DNA from: Candidatus Roseilinea sp.
GTDB lineage: Bacteria; Chloroflexota; Anaerolineae; J036; Brachytrichaceae
Reading direction: 5' to 3'
DNA length: 64,000 nucleotides
Assembly (NCBI GenBank): GCA_025998955.1
Contig: AP024676.1
Span: 2,852,001-2,916,000, forward strand
The notes under the pieces are model-generated. The model made no database searches and was not told the origin of the DNA. It saw only the letters and a program-made list of their open reading frames with translations. Positions 45,575 through 54,707 of this stretch are shown here, one piece after another (position 1 is the first letter of the stretch; the number at the start of each line of letters is the position of its first letter). A program made the position numbers and the translations under genes.

Positions 45575-45647
45575 GGCGATTGCCCTCCATTTGTAAAGTG
45601 AGTCGAAAGCCGACTAGACCATCTACTTCCTAATCACCGCTAATGCG

Positions 45648-46991
45648 TCAACGAACAACAGCCGGCAGATAAGCCCCGAAACGTCGTCCTAACAAAGCAA
45701 GCTCGCTGAGGTGACACACCGTCACGACATACCGGTGAGCGACGACGTCGAGGTTTCGGTATCGCAGGGATACAGGGCAAGATTCGTAGATGTCCCGCCA
45801 TTCATTACCAGCCACGTCGTGGTAATGCAAGGCAAGCGATTGTTCGTTCAAACCACGAACAAGCGTCGGCGAGTAGCTCACCGTGAGCGTAATCGGTGCG
45901 CCGAAAGCGAACCCGGGCGCCGGCACATTCGCGATGAGCGCGGTCAGCCTGAAGCTAACGACAGACTGCTGGTTGTTGGGCAGAGATGTCGTGGGCGACA
46001 CCATCGGTTCGAATCGGAGTTCGGTGGTCTGGGACACCGCCCCTAACGGTACATTGATCGTTACGCTGTTGCCGAAGTAGTCTTCGAAATCGGCACTCGT
46101 CGGCGCGTTGACCAGGAGGCTAGCTTCCTGCGTATAGTGCTGCAGATTGAAATCTATATGCTCCCATGTAGGGCTGTTCGGGCGATAGAACAGCGGCAAC
46201 GAAGGCACATCGTTGGCGAACTCGTTGATGACCGTTGCGTAGTGCACCTTGCGTTCTGCTTGCGGGCGGGACGTGTCGGCTGCCAACTGAATCGCCGCCG
46301 AGGCAATTGGATTGCACCACCCCATGTAGTTCTGTCCAGCCCAGCCGTTGTCGGGAGAGGGGATCTGGTCGCAAGAGAACAAGGACCGTCCTCCGGGGTC
46401 TTCCTCGCTCACCCAGGCGAACGCAGCGGATTCGAAGTCGCGCACCCGCAGTCCTGTCGCTCTTCCGAAGAAAACGCTGCCGGGAACGTAGTTGGGCAAC
46501 ACCTGGATGCCACACGCCCGCATCTGATTACTCCAGACCGAAAGATACGTCTGGCGATAGGGCGCGTTGGATGAGGTTATGCCGAAGGTCAGCATCCTGC
46601 CGTTCCTGGTGCGATAGGTGGCGCCTGGTTGAAGCGTCCATCCTGCCGCTTCGAGCACACTCATGCCTTGCGCGGGGTTGTAGTTGTAGATCACTGCCGG
46701 CGTAGTGAAAGCCCAACTTGACGAAATGATGAACGTCTCGGCAATCAGAGCCTGTCGCTCCTGTGGCGTCAGTGGTGAGTGCACTGATTCAAGTAGCGCG
46801 CCTTTATCCGTGCAATATGCGATGGCGCGCCGGACGTTCACATCGCTCAAAATCGGATGTGGTTGCGGTGTGATTGTGCTAACGCCGTTCGAACGCGCTG
46901 GCGCGACTGAATAGGCGGGTCGAGTAACACTCAAACTAGAGGATAGGGCGAGCAACGTTCCACAGCAGATCAGAGCGATAGTTCGCATCAT
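45648..46991 (-). CDS. Half-length family-5 solute-binding-like secreted protein
   Basis: 447 aa from ATG 46991 (AGGAGA upstream). Signal peptide 1-27, then directly the middle and C-terminal lobe of an SBP_bac_5 peptide-binding protein (VNVRRAIAYCTDKGALLESV, AAGWTLQPGATYRTRNGRML, DVPSLPLFYRP). The first ~200 residues of a normal binding protein are absent. From about residue 290 a ZU5-like beta domain follows (NVPLGAVSQTTELRFEPM), and the chain ends AYLPAVVR. This looks like a surface protein reusing half a binding domain rather than a transporter part; no permease genes are nearby. Confidence 0.75.
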   Translation of the reverse strand: MMRTIALICCGTLLALSSSLSVTRPAYSVAPARSNGVSTITPQPHPILSDVNVRRAIAYCTDKGALLESVHSPLTPQERQALIAETFIISSSWAFTTPAVIYNYNPAQGMSVLEAAGWTLQPGATYRTRNGRMLTFGITSSNAPYRQTYLSVWSNQMRACGIQVLPNYVPGSVFFGRATGLRVRDFESAAFAWVSEEDPGGRSLFSCDQIPSPDNGWAGQNYMGWCNPIASAAIQLAADTSRPQAERKVHYATVINEFANDVPSLPLFYRPNSPTWEHIDFNLQHYTQEASLLVNAPTSADFEDYFGNSVTINVPLGAVSQTTELRFEPMVSPTTSLPNNQQSVVSFRLTALIANVPAPGFAFGAPITLTVSYSPTLVRGLNEQSLALHYHDVAGNEWRDIYESCPVSLRYRNLDVVAHRYVVTVCHLSELALLGRRFGAYLPAVVR

Positions 46992-47041
46992 CTTCCGTTC
47001 TCCTGCAATGCACATAGGGGTGAGGCCACCACTAGATTCAT

Positions 47042-47254
47042 TTAACGCACCAGTACAGGTAAGTAGAGATACACGTTCTTTTGCACGTCGTAGACCTCGC
47101 CAGTCGTGAAGGGCAACCCAGCTAGAGGATTCCCACCTGGGTTGGTAACCACAGCAGTGGTAGACACATCCAGCCGCAGCGTTCCGCTGTTGCTGCCGGT
47201 GTTCACGGTCACGGTGTAGACGGCGCCAGAATCTATCCCACTCTGGTCAAACAT
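47042..47254 (-). pseudogene. C-terminal fragment of a secreted protein with YLP tail
   Basis: 70 codons: GSNSGTLRLDVSTTAVVTNP and GGNPLAGLPFTTGEVYDV match the end of bacterial Ig-like domains, then LYLPVLVR. No signal peptide or start-proximal part is found upstream. It is probably the remnant of a larger gene. Confidence 0.6.
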
Positions 47255-47328
47255 ACCCCTCCTTCATCAAGTGACGCTAGCACAACCAACCGAACAACCA
47301 CTGTCCCCAACTCAAGCATACGCCCCCT

Positions 47329-47349
47329 GTCATGAACTTTTGTTTACGC
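47329..47349 (+). promoter_or_regulatory. Shared upstream block, copy 1
   Basis: A 21-base sequence, centre TGAACTTTTGTTTACG, identical to 48851-48871. It contains the dyad AAC-TTTT-GTT. A second weaker shared stretch starts GTTTAATT (47518) and ends CGGTCG (47543). The gap 47255-47580 holds no supported gene. Confidence 0.55.
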
Positions 47350-47580
47350 CCTGCGGATACCTCGCCCGAACTTGACGCGCGTTTGGGTGCGCACACCGTT
47401 GCTCCCCTTGCCCCGCGTCCGATCGTTGCGCATCGCCGCCGTGCAAATTCCACACGGGCTGCGATGCCGCCCGCATCCAGAACTATCCTCAATCCTATGC
47501 AAACGGCGAAATCCGGTGTTTAATTTTCAGCAGATTCCGGTCGCAAGGCGGATTAACTCACACCGAAACAGGGGGCGCTG

Positions 47581-48754
47581 ATGTCACTCTTCACTCCGGC
47601 GGACGAAGCGGAACTGGCCCAGGAGGTCGTCGCGACGACGCTGGCCGGCGCGCTGCACGTCCACGGCAGCCAGAAGGCCCTCGCCCAAAGCGCCGGCATC
47701 ACGCCGGTGTTCGTGAACAACATCGTCAAGGGCAAGCGCATGCCCAGCCCGGCCATGGCGCGCCGGATCGCGCCGCTCCTGCCGCTCTCCGGTGCAGCGC
47801 AGGCCGCCTGGCTGGATCACGTCGAGCGTTACTGGGCCGCGCGCCAGCAAGTAGCGCATGCTGCATGTGCCGCCGTCAACCAGGACGCCGCCGCCGTCGT
47901 CCGGGAGCTGGTGGCTTGCCAGGAGGCCAGCTTCACGACCGATCCGCTGGCCGTGCGGTACGCCTGGGCGCGCGCGGTCCAACTCGGCGAGGCCATCGAA
48001 CCCTTCCTGCGTCGCCGGGCGCACGCCCCGCTCTATCTCCATTTCTCCGACGTCATGGTCGAGGCATACAGCATGCTGGGCCGGCACGTCGAGGCACTCG
48101 GCATCGCCCGGCGTAAGCAGCACGTTGTCAACCTGATGGAGGCCTCGCCCTACGCCTTCGGCCTACGGGCCTGCCGCGAGAAGTTCGAGGAGGACAAGGT
48201 CAACGCCTGGCGTATGCAGGTCGTTGCGATGAACGAGCTGGGACTATACCGGGAGGCGTATGAGCTGTCGCTGGCGATCGAGGCCAATCCCTTCTACGCG
48301 CGCAATGCCGACTTCTGGGCGCCGCTGCTGACTGACGTGGGATCGCCTGAAGGCCATGGAGCGACGGCCACACGCTGGCGTGCGCGAAGCGCGCCGCATG
48401 GTGCACGCGGCGTGGCATGGCTGCGACCGGCGCACCGACAAATTGCAGCTGCTGTGCCACATGCTGTTGGGTCGCGCCTACGCCAACTTTTGCTTGAGCC
48501 GAGATAACGAGAAGGAAGCACGCGCCGTGCTAAGTCGTTACCTTCCGACGCTCGACCAGATACCGCATTGTGGTGTGCTTCACAAGGTGCTCTTCCTGCG
48601 CACTTGGGCGCGAACGTTGCGCGCGCAGGGCGAATGGGACGCGTGGCACGCGACGGTCGGCGACGCCCTGACGTTGGCGCAGGAGGCCGGCCTGGCCAAC
48701 GAGGTCGCCGCGATCCAGCACGAGCACGGCGACGCGCTTGAGTCGGCAGCCTAG
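47581..48754 (+). pseudogene. HTH regulator with TPR-like repeats, frameshifted
   Basis: ATG 47581 with AGGGGG upstream. The N-terminal XRE-like domain (GSQKALAQSAGITPVFVNNI, VKGKRMPSPAMARRIAPLL) is followed by helical TPR-like repeats. Near 48335 the frame must change for the rest to be read (EARRMVHAAWHGCDRRTDKL, then HMLLGRAYANFCLSRDN to the stop at 48754). Intact length about 390 aa. It is oriented like the next regulator gene, with which it shares an upstream sequence block. Confidence 0.72.
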
Positions 48755-48850
48755 CCTTCCGGATGGGCGTGCGGCGCGGCGGAGCATGCGGCTTCTGTGA
48801 GCGTCGCGCGCTCCGCCGCTCCCCTGGCCTAGTTCGAGTGTAAGCCCGTC

Positions 48851-48871
48851 GTCATGAACTTTTGTTTACGC
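48851..48871 (+). promoter_or_regulatory. Shared upstream block, copy 2
   Basis: Identical 21 bases to 47329-47349, again followed by GTTTAATT (48906) and CGGTCG (48934), 205 bases before the next regulator start. The gap 48755-49075 contains no supported gene. Confidence 0.55.
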
Positions 48872-49075
48872 GCCGCGCATCGCAAGCGCGAACGCCGAAT
48901 TCAGTGGTTTAATTCCCACACGCGGATTTCGGTCGGCCACGACTTCGCCCACCAACCTGCCTGCTATTTCGACGAAGCAAAAACCACTGCCATCTTGAGA
49001 CATCCTGCGCCGGCGCTGACCGACAAAAAGAGGTGAACTCGAAGCAATTCTCAGTGTGAATGAGGGGGTGAACCC

Positions 49076-50833
49076 ATGGGCAGCACAGCGGACTGGTCCT
49101 GGATCAACGAAGAATTGCGCCAGCGCGGCATGAGCCGGACGAAGCTGGCACACCTGCTCGGCGTCAGCACGCCGGCCGTCTCGAAGTGGATCAAAGGCGA
49201 GCAGAACCCGAACTACGAACATCTGCCGCTGCTGGCCGCGCTGTTCGCAGGCGGTGACCTCAACCGGCTCTATCACCGCGCCGGCTTCAGGTGGGGCGAG
49301 ATGCTGCAACACCTCGACGCGCAGGCCAGAGGCACGGGCATTCGACCGGCCGCCACTTCGCACGGCCAGGACGACCTCGTTACGCTGCACTTCCCCTCCG
49401 AGGCGCTGCAGGCGCAGGACGCCGTGACAGCGACGTTGACAGCGGAGAGCGTGCTCGCATCCAACGCACTGTTGCGACAGGCCAATCGCTTCGCCGAAAT
49501 GCGCGACCAGTCCAAGCGACTGATCGCCCGCCTGACCGGCAGTCGCTCGCCGCTTACGGCCCAGATGTGGTACGCCCTGGCTGATGCCGAGTTGATGTTG
49601 GGCAATTACTACGACTCGCTGGATGCGGCGGACGCCGCGCGCAGGCTGGCGCGTGGGGCAGTGAGCGATGTGCTGGTGGCCGATGCCTACGGGATCAGCG
49701 CCGAGGCGTGGCGCATCATGGGCAACTGGGCCCAGGCGCGCAGTCACTGCAACGAAGCGCGCCGGCTCTACCTCAAAGCGGGCCTGCCTCACGCCGAGGG
49801 ACAGATGTGGATTGACTGGAATCTGGGCCGCGTCGCCACGTCCGAAGGCAACTACGACGAGGCGCTGGAGCACTTCGACCGAATGGCTGCCATGGCGCAG
49901 CGACTGGGTCATGGCGGCGGCGCGCTCCTCCAACGTTACGGCGTCGCCATGCTGGCCGACCTGCAAGGCAAGCTCAGTGACACCCTGGACCAGTACGCGC
50001 CGATGCAGCGCGATGTGCACCGTGACGGCAATGCTTATTGGGATGCGATGGCCCTGTGGAAGATGGCCGATGTGTTGCGCCGGCAGGGTGATGTGGTGCG
50101 CGCAGTCTCCATGGCGCAGCAGGCCATCCACATTTACGAGGCGCTCGACAACGCAGACCTGGTCGCCTCGGTCACGTTCACGCTGGGCTATTGCCAGATT
50201 CACCTGGGCAAGGCTGAGCCGGCGCGCGAGGCGTTCGCCAGCGTCACCGTGCGCTCCACGCACGGCGTTGACCAGTCCACTGTGCGCATGGCGCGCATCG
50301 GCGAGCGGTTCGCCCTGTTGGCGCGCACCGCCGCGCAAGACAATCCGTGCTTCGATGAGTTGCTGCCACTGATTACACCCGACGCGACCGACGCGACGTT
50401 GCCCCGCCTCAACCTGCGGTTCGAGTTGCTGGAAGCGTTGTTCGTCGCCGAAGCGATGCGCCTGAATAATCGGGCGGCGATGGCCCACGACCACTACGCC
50501 ACCATCGCCCGGCGCGCGGCAAAGCACGATCACCCTCTCGAGCACGCTCATGCGTTGCTCGGTCTGGCCGAGGCGAAGCGCATGCTCGGCCAACCCGACC
50601 GCGAGACGCCGCTTCGGGCACTGGCCATCTACGAGGGGATCGGCGCGGCATGGGGACAAGTGCACGCGTGCATCGCACAGGCGCTGATCGAACCGTGCGC
50701 GGCTTCGCGACAACTGCAAGAGGCGAAACGCATCGCGCAGGCATGCGCATTCCGCGATGACCTGGCGCTGATCGAGCGATTACAAACCGGCGCGCGACGC
50801 ACCGAGGAGCATCACGCGCTCACCTTCGCGTGA
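49076..50833 (+). CDS. XRE-type HTH regulator with TPR repeats
   Basis: 585 aa. Residues 8-60 are a helix-turn-helix (ELRQRGMSRTKLAHLLGVST, PAVSKWIKGEQNPNYEHL). Residues ~120-580 are tandem TPR-like helical pairs (for example WNLGRVATSEGNYDEALEHF, ADVLRRQGDVVRAVSMAQQA). The layout is that of peptide- or protein-sensing XRE/TPR regulators. GAGGGGG before the ATG is a good ribosome site. Its targets are unknown; the shared upstream block suggests self- or cross-regulation with the broken paralogue. Confidence 0.85.
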   Translation: MGSTADWSWINEELRQRGMSRTKLAHLLGVSTPAVSKWIKGEQNPNYEHLPLLAALFAGGDLNRLYHRAGFRWGEMLQHLDAQARGTGIRPAATSHGQDDLVTLHFPSEALQAQDAVTATLTAESVLASNALLRQANRFAEMRDQSKRLIARLTGSRSPLTAQMWYALADAELMLGNYYDSLDAADAARRLARGAVSDVLVADAYGISAEAWRIMGNWAQARSHCNEARRLYLKAGLPHAEGQMWIDWNLGRVATSEGNYDEALEHFDRMAAMAQRLGHGGGALLQRYGVAMLADLQGKLSDTLDQYAPMQRDVHRDGNAYWDAMALWKMADVLRRQGDVVRAVSMAQQAIHIYEALDNADLVASVTFTLGYCQIHLGKAEPAREAFASVTVRSTHGVDQSTVRMARIGERFALLARTAAQDNPCFDELLPLITPDATDATLPRLNLRFELLEALFVAEAMRLNNRAAMAHDHYATIARRAAKHDHPLEHAHALLGLAEAKRMLGQPDRETPLRALAIYEGIGAAWGQVHACIAQALIEPCAASRQLQEAKRIAQACAFRDDLALIERLQTGARRTEEHHALTFA

Positions 50834-50854
50834 TCGTGTGGCCCACCGGCTCGG

Positions 50855-51547
50855 TCATTCGAGCTGATCTTCGTCCCACGGCGGCGTCTCCCGCTCCTTC
50901 CGTCCCAGGAAGATGAATGACTCCAGGTCTTCCAGATCTTCGGGGCTGTAGCGAGCGACGACTTCGCGCACCGCGTCGAGTTCGGCGTCGGAAGCCCAGC
51001 CGAGCATGCGCGAGACATCGGCCCAGTCCTGAGCCCGCTGCGCCGACAGTTTCATGAGCGTTAGATAGGGCAGGCCGATCACCGGATAGCCGGCCGGGTC
51101 ATAGTTCGGCTTCCCGAGTGCCTCCCTCAGCCAGGGATAGTTGCCGAAAAGCACATCCACCTCGACGCCCTCTGGGGAATGCAACAAGTAGCCAGGCACG
51201 GCCAGGCGAGAAACCACCTCGTAGCCGGCCTGTTTGAACCGGCGCATCACCTCATCACCATCGTCGCGATGAACAAGGATGTCCATGTCCTTTGTGGCGC
51301 GTTCTGGCATGTAGGCGCGCGTGGCGACGCCGCCGATCAAGGCCCAGTCAATCCCCTCTAGGATCGGGCGCAAGTCGGGCCAGGGATGCATGGCAGTCCT
51401 CCTTCGCATGAACTCGTGGCTGCTGCCGGTGCCCGGGCGAATGCGGCGCTTGAGCATCTCGATCATGAAGCGTCGCTTTTGGCGCGGGGTGAGGTTGCCG
51501 TCCGGCGCGATACGAGCGATGGCAGGCGGCACAGGCAGATCGCTCAT
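50855..51547 (-). CDS. Nucleotidyltransferase-fold protein (AbiEii/MNT-like)
   Basis: 230 aa. Core GGVATRAYMPERATKDMDIL with the G-G...D-x-D metal motif, and a later acidic residue in GVEVDVLFG. This is the minimal nucleotidyltransferase signature seen in AbiEii-type toxins and hypothetical transferases. The N-terminal ~50 residues are basic and unconserved. No antitoxin-like partner is adjacent; it converges on the TPR regulator gene. Confidence 0.75.
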   Translation of the reverse strand: MSDLPVPPAIARIAPDGNLTPRQKRRFMIEMLKRRIRPGTGSSHEFMRRRTAMHPWPDLRPILEGIDWALIGGVATRAYMPERATKDMDILVHRDDGDEVMRRFKQAGYEVVSRLAVPGYLLHSPEGVEVDVLFGNYPWLREALGKPNYDPAGYPVIGLPYLTLMKLSAQRAQDWADVSRMLGWASDAELDAVREVVARYSPEDLEDLESFIFLGRKERETPPWDEDQLE

Positions 51548-51635
51548 CGCAAAGAATTATAGTTTCGAGGCGACCTGCAAAAGTTCTCGAGGACCGGCGG
51601 AAATGCGCCGGAGACGGCTGCGCTCACTGCGTTTC

Positions 51636-53348
51636 TCATGCATAGCGCACCAGATGCACCGCGCCGGCCAGTTGAACTGCCTCGGGCTCGCAGGTTGCGA
51701 AGCGCAGCGCCAACGGTTCGCCGGGCGCCAAGTGTTCCGGCGCGATCTCGCCTACGGCCCAAGATAAGCCGCTCCAGATGGCCTTGTCGTAGTTCACTTG
51801 AACCGGCACTTCCCGACCCGATTGGCGCGCTGTGATGGTCAGGAGCTTGGCCAGCGTCGTGCCGTTCGGTGGGCTGCCGCCGCTGGTGCGCTTGGCGATG
51901 CCGCGCGCGTCGGTCTGCCGGAAGACCACCCGCACGTGCGCGTCACGCGGCGCAGGGATCGTCGTTGTGATCGCCTTCGCGCCGTCCGCGACGAACTCGG
52001 CGGGCACAGGCTCGATGGATGAGGGGATGATCACATCATCCTGCACGCCCAAGTCGTATCGCGCATCGGCATAGCGACCCAGGCCGATGAGCGCCATTTG
52101 CTCCGCACCGAGCGTGATCTGCCGGCTGCCCAGCACCGGCTCGAACCCGGCGTCCCAGAAGAGCAACCGCACCGGCGCGCTTACCGAGGCCGCCGCAAGC
52201 GCTTCGCCCAAATCCACGGTGGCCGTCCGTTGGCTGGGATTGACGACCGTGATCAGCGCGCCGTCTGCGCCGGCGGCGACGAAGCCATACGGTTCACCTG
52301 TGCCCGGCATGGCGCCGAAAGCGTCGCACCGGCCATGCGCTTGCAAGTCCATGAACATCGCCTGCGCTTTGGCGAACCAGCACGCATCGGCCTCGCCCAA
52401 CAGGTCGAGGTTGCCGTAATACGTGTTCGCCCATCCCCCGCGCGCCAGCGATAGCAGCAACATGCCGCGCCACGCCGCCGCGCCGCGATAGTAGCAGGTG
52501 CCGGTCGTGCCGATCATGAAGCCGGAATTGTCAATACGCGACAAAGGCAGGCCGTTCAAGGCATAGGCGCGCACCATGTGGTCGGAATACACGTCCTTGG
52601 CGCGCCAGAAATTCATGGCCGGCACGTCGGCCGGACGCGGGTCGCCGCAGTAGATGGCGTCGAATACTTCGAGCCACCGCGTATCCATCACCTTGCGAAA
52701 GGGCAGGCTGGTGTTACTCTGGGTCACGTAGGACGCGCCACGATAGCGCGTCTGCTCTTCGAAGCCGTTGTAGGCGAGAAAGACCACGCCGGGGTGTTCA
52801 TGGCGAAAGCGCTTCAGGCCGGCGATGAACGCAGCGATGTTCTGGGCGCGAATCTCCGAAGGCAGCATGGTCTGCGCAATGGCCGGCGGCGCCGTGTCGA
52901 AGTTCATGAAATCCACCTTGAACAGCCGGACGCCGCGCTCGTACCATAGATGCAGGCTCTCCAAGAAGTGCGCGAAGAAGCCGCCGCTGAACAGGCAGCA
53001 CGCCGTGTTGTCCTCGGTGAGCGAATCGTGCCAGGCAGGCACCGGATCGAGCGCCAGGCACGAATTACCGGCCACCCACAATCCGGGGAGCACGCCGTTG
53101 CCCAAGCATCGGTCGAGCCAGGCGTCGGGGCCGTTCGGCCAATGCGGCCGGCGCCAGGTGCGGTAGCCTCCGTCGCGCGCATACCAGAAGGCGTCCATCA
53201 GGTAATAATCGAAGCGCACGCCCAACGATCGCAAACGCAGTAATTCACGCAATTGGCGCAGCGCCAGCGCTTCGGTCAGTTCGACCACATCGGACAACTC
53301 ATCGTAGGCTGCCCAGTTGATGTAGATGGAGAGAGGATGTTTCAACAT
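51636..53348 (-). CDS. Glycoside hydrolase, alpha-galactosidase-like (GH-D clan)
   Basis: 570 aa with no signal peptide, so probably cytosolic. TIM-barrel core in residues 20-380: FDYYLMDAFWYA, GLWVAGNS and the nucleophile region RGVRLFKVDFMNFD, matching the K-x-D motif of GH27/36. ALNGLPLSRIDNSGFMIGTT may carry the acid/base. The last ~190 residues are two beta domains. The sugar is not predictable. No transporter genes are adjacent; the LacI regulator at 18.6 kb is distant. Confidence 0.8.
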   Translation of the reverse strand: MLKHPLSIYINWAAYDELSDVVELTEALALRQLRELLRLRSLGVRFDYYLMDAFWYARDGGYRTWRRPHWPNGPDAWLDRCLGNGVLPGLWVAGNSCLALDPVPAWHDSLTEDNTACCLFSGGFFAHFLESLHLWYERGVRLFKVDFMNFDTAPPAIAQTMLPSEIRAQNIAAFIAGLKRFRHEHPGVVFLAYNGFEEQTRYRGASYVTQSNTSLPFRKVMDTRWLEVFDAIYCGDPRPADVPAMNFWRAKDVYSDHMVRAYALNGLPLSRIDNSGFMIGTTGTCYYRGAAAWRGMLLLSLARGGWANTYYGNLDLLGEADACWFAKAQAMFMDLQAHGRCDAFGAMPGTGEPYGFVAAGADGALITVVNPSQRTATVDLGEALAAASVSAPVRLLFWDAGFEPVLGSRQITLGAEQMALIGLGRYADARYDLGVQDDVIIPSSIEPVPAEFVADGAKAITTTIPAPRDAHVRVVFRQTDARGIAKRTSGGSPPNGTTLAKLLTITARQSGREVPVQVNYDKAIWSGLSWAVGEIAPEHLAPGEPLALRFATCEPEAVQLAGAVHLVRYA

Positions 53349-53734
53349 GATGGGTGTTGCCGCGGATTGTATGCGCCCACAAGCACAATGCCCAACGCGC
53401 TTCGGAGCGTGCTGGGCGCAGGCACATCGCGTAATAGGGGCAAAGACAGCGCTTGGTAGGGCGCGGAGCGGAGTCCGCGCCTATTCAATGGTGCGCTGCG
53501 GACTCTGCGCTTGTCTCGATTGACAGGACGCCTAGGCGTGAACGCCAGAGCTGAAAGAACGGGCATGGTGGCACAGACTGATGAGCTCGCGTGGCCATTC
53601 GGCCACAGTTCGATTCGCGCACGGCCCGCACCCTTCTGCGCGGCCATTCATGGCTGCGCCATCGCCGCGCTAACGATCCCCAATCTTGAAATGCACCCGC
53701 GGACGCATCGGCGCTGAACTCCTGCACTGCATGG
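53349..53734. repeat. Intergenic region with hairpin modules
   Basis: Contains GGCGCGGA/TCCGCGCC (53460-53481), an almost exact copy of the module at 22414-22433, and CTAGGCGT-GA-ACGCCAGAG (53531-53550), a variant of the 5511-5532 hairpin. No supported gene. The last part leads into the rpsB promoter. Confidence 0.7.
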
Positions 53735-53861
53735 TAGAATCCCGCCCGGCTTAGAGCCGGAATATCACAGCATGCGCCTGGATGGTCGAGGCCTGTTCCG
53801 CGTACGGAATCCGAAGACCGCGTGAGAGGCGCAGAGGTAAACAGGAGAACGAAAACTACAT
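53735..53861 (+). promoter_or_regulatory. -10 box and structured leader of rpsB
   Basis: TAGAAT (53735-53740) is the probable -10. The leader starts with a hairpin CCGGC-TTAGA-GCCGG (53746-53760), followed by GGTC...GACC (53784-53819) enclosing TTCCG-CGTA-CGGAA (53796-53809). AGGAG lies 14 bases before the ATG, an unusually long spacing. Leaders of rpsB often bind S2 for feedback control; this role is inferred, not shown. Confidence 0.5.
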
Positions 53862-54689
53862 ATGCCAGTCGTCCCCATGAAGGCACTGCTCGAAACGGGC
53901 GTGCACTTCGGCCATCGCACTAAGCGGTGGAACCCCAAGATGAAGCCGTATATCTTCACGGAGAGGAACGGCGTTCATATCATTGACCTGCAACAAACGA
54001 TCGTCGCGATTGACGAAGCTGCCGCGTTGATTCGCGACATCGTCGCACGCGGCGGGACGGTGCTCTTCATCGGCACCAAGCGCCAAGCCCAAGAGCCGAT
54101 CATGACGCAGGCGCAGCGCGCCGGCCAGCCCTACATCACCGAGCGTTTCCTCGGCGGCACGCTGACCAACTGGCGCACCATTAAGTCGCGCCTGGATCGC
54201 CTGGCCGAGCTAGAGGCCATGAAGGAGCGCGGCGAACTGGAGCGCTTCACCAAGAAAGAGGCACTGCTGCTCACACGCGAGATTGATCGGCTGAACCGGC
54301 GCATGGGCGGCATCAAGAATATGCGCCGCCTGCCCGACGCGCTATTCATCGTGGACGTCAGTCGCGAGGCCAACGCCGTCAAAGAAGCCAACCGGCTTGG
54401 CATCCCCGTCATCGCAATGGTAGATACCAACTGCGACCCCGACGGCGTGGACTACGTCATCCCGTCGAACGACGACGCGATTCGCGCGATCAAGTTGATC
54501 GTCGAGGCCATGGCGAACGCGGCGTTGGAAGGCCTGGCGCTGCGCAAGGGCGCAGACGAGATCGAGGCCGTCACCGGCGCCGAGGAGAAGGTTGCTGCCG
54601 GCGAAGACCTACGCGCCGGCGAATTCGCGCTGGACGAAGAGATGTTGTTGCGCTCGTTCGCCCCCGACTTGGACGAAGACGAGGGGTGA
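53862..54689 (+). CDS. rpsB: Ribosomal protein S2
   Basis: 275 aa. Typical start [20 protein letters not shown] (residues 6-25) and conserved [11 protein letters not shown] and [19 protein letters not shown]. The acidic C-terminal tail (about 40 residues) is slightly longer than in E. coli. First gene of the rpsB-tsf-pyrH-frr-uppS-cdsA cluster. Confidence 0.98.
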   Translation: MPVVPMKALLETGVHFGHRTKRWNPKMKPYIFTERNGVHIIDLQQTIVAIDEAAALIRDIVARGGTVLFIGTKRQAQEPIMTQAQRAGQPYITERFLGGTLTNWRTIKSRLDRLAELEAMKERGELERFTKKEALLLTREIDRLNRRMGGIKNMRRLPDALFIVDVSREANAVKEANRLGIPVIAMVDTNCDPDGVDYVIPSNDDAIRAIKLIVEAMANAALEGLALRKGADEIEAVTGAEEKVAAGEDLRAGEFALDEEMLLRSFAPDLDEDEG

Positions 54690-54707
54690 AGCCCGGAGCA
54701 AACGAAG

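Noticed and set aside
45990-46030. tRNA-like GGTTCGAATC sequence
   Set aside because: It lies inside the binding-protein-like gene and lacks the remaining tRNA arms.
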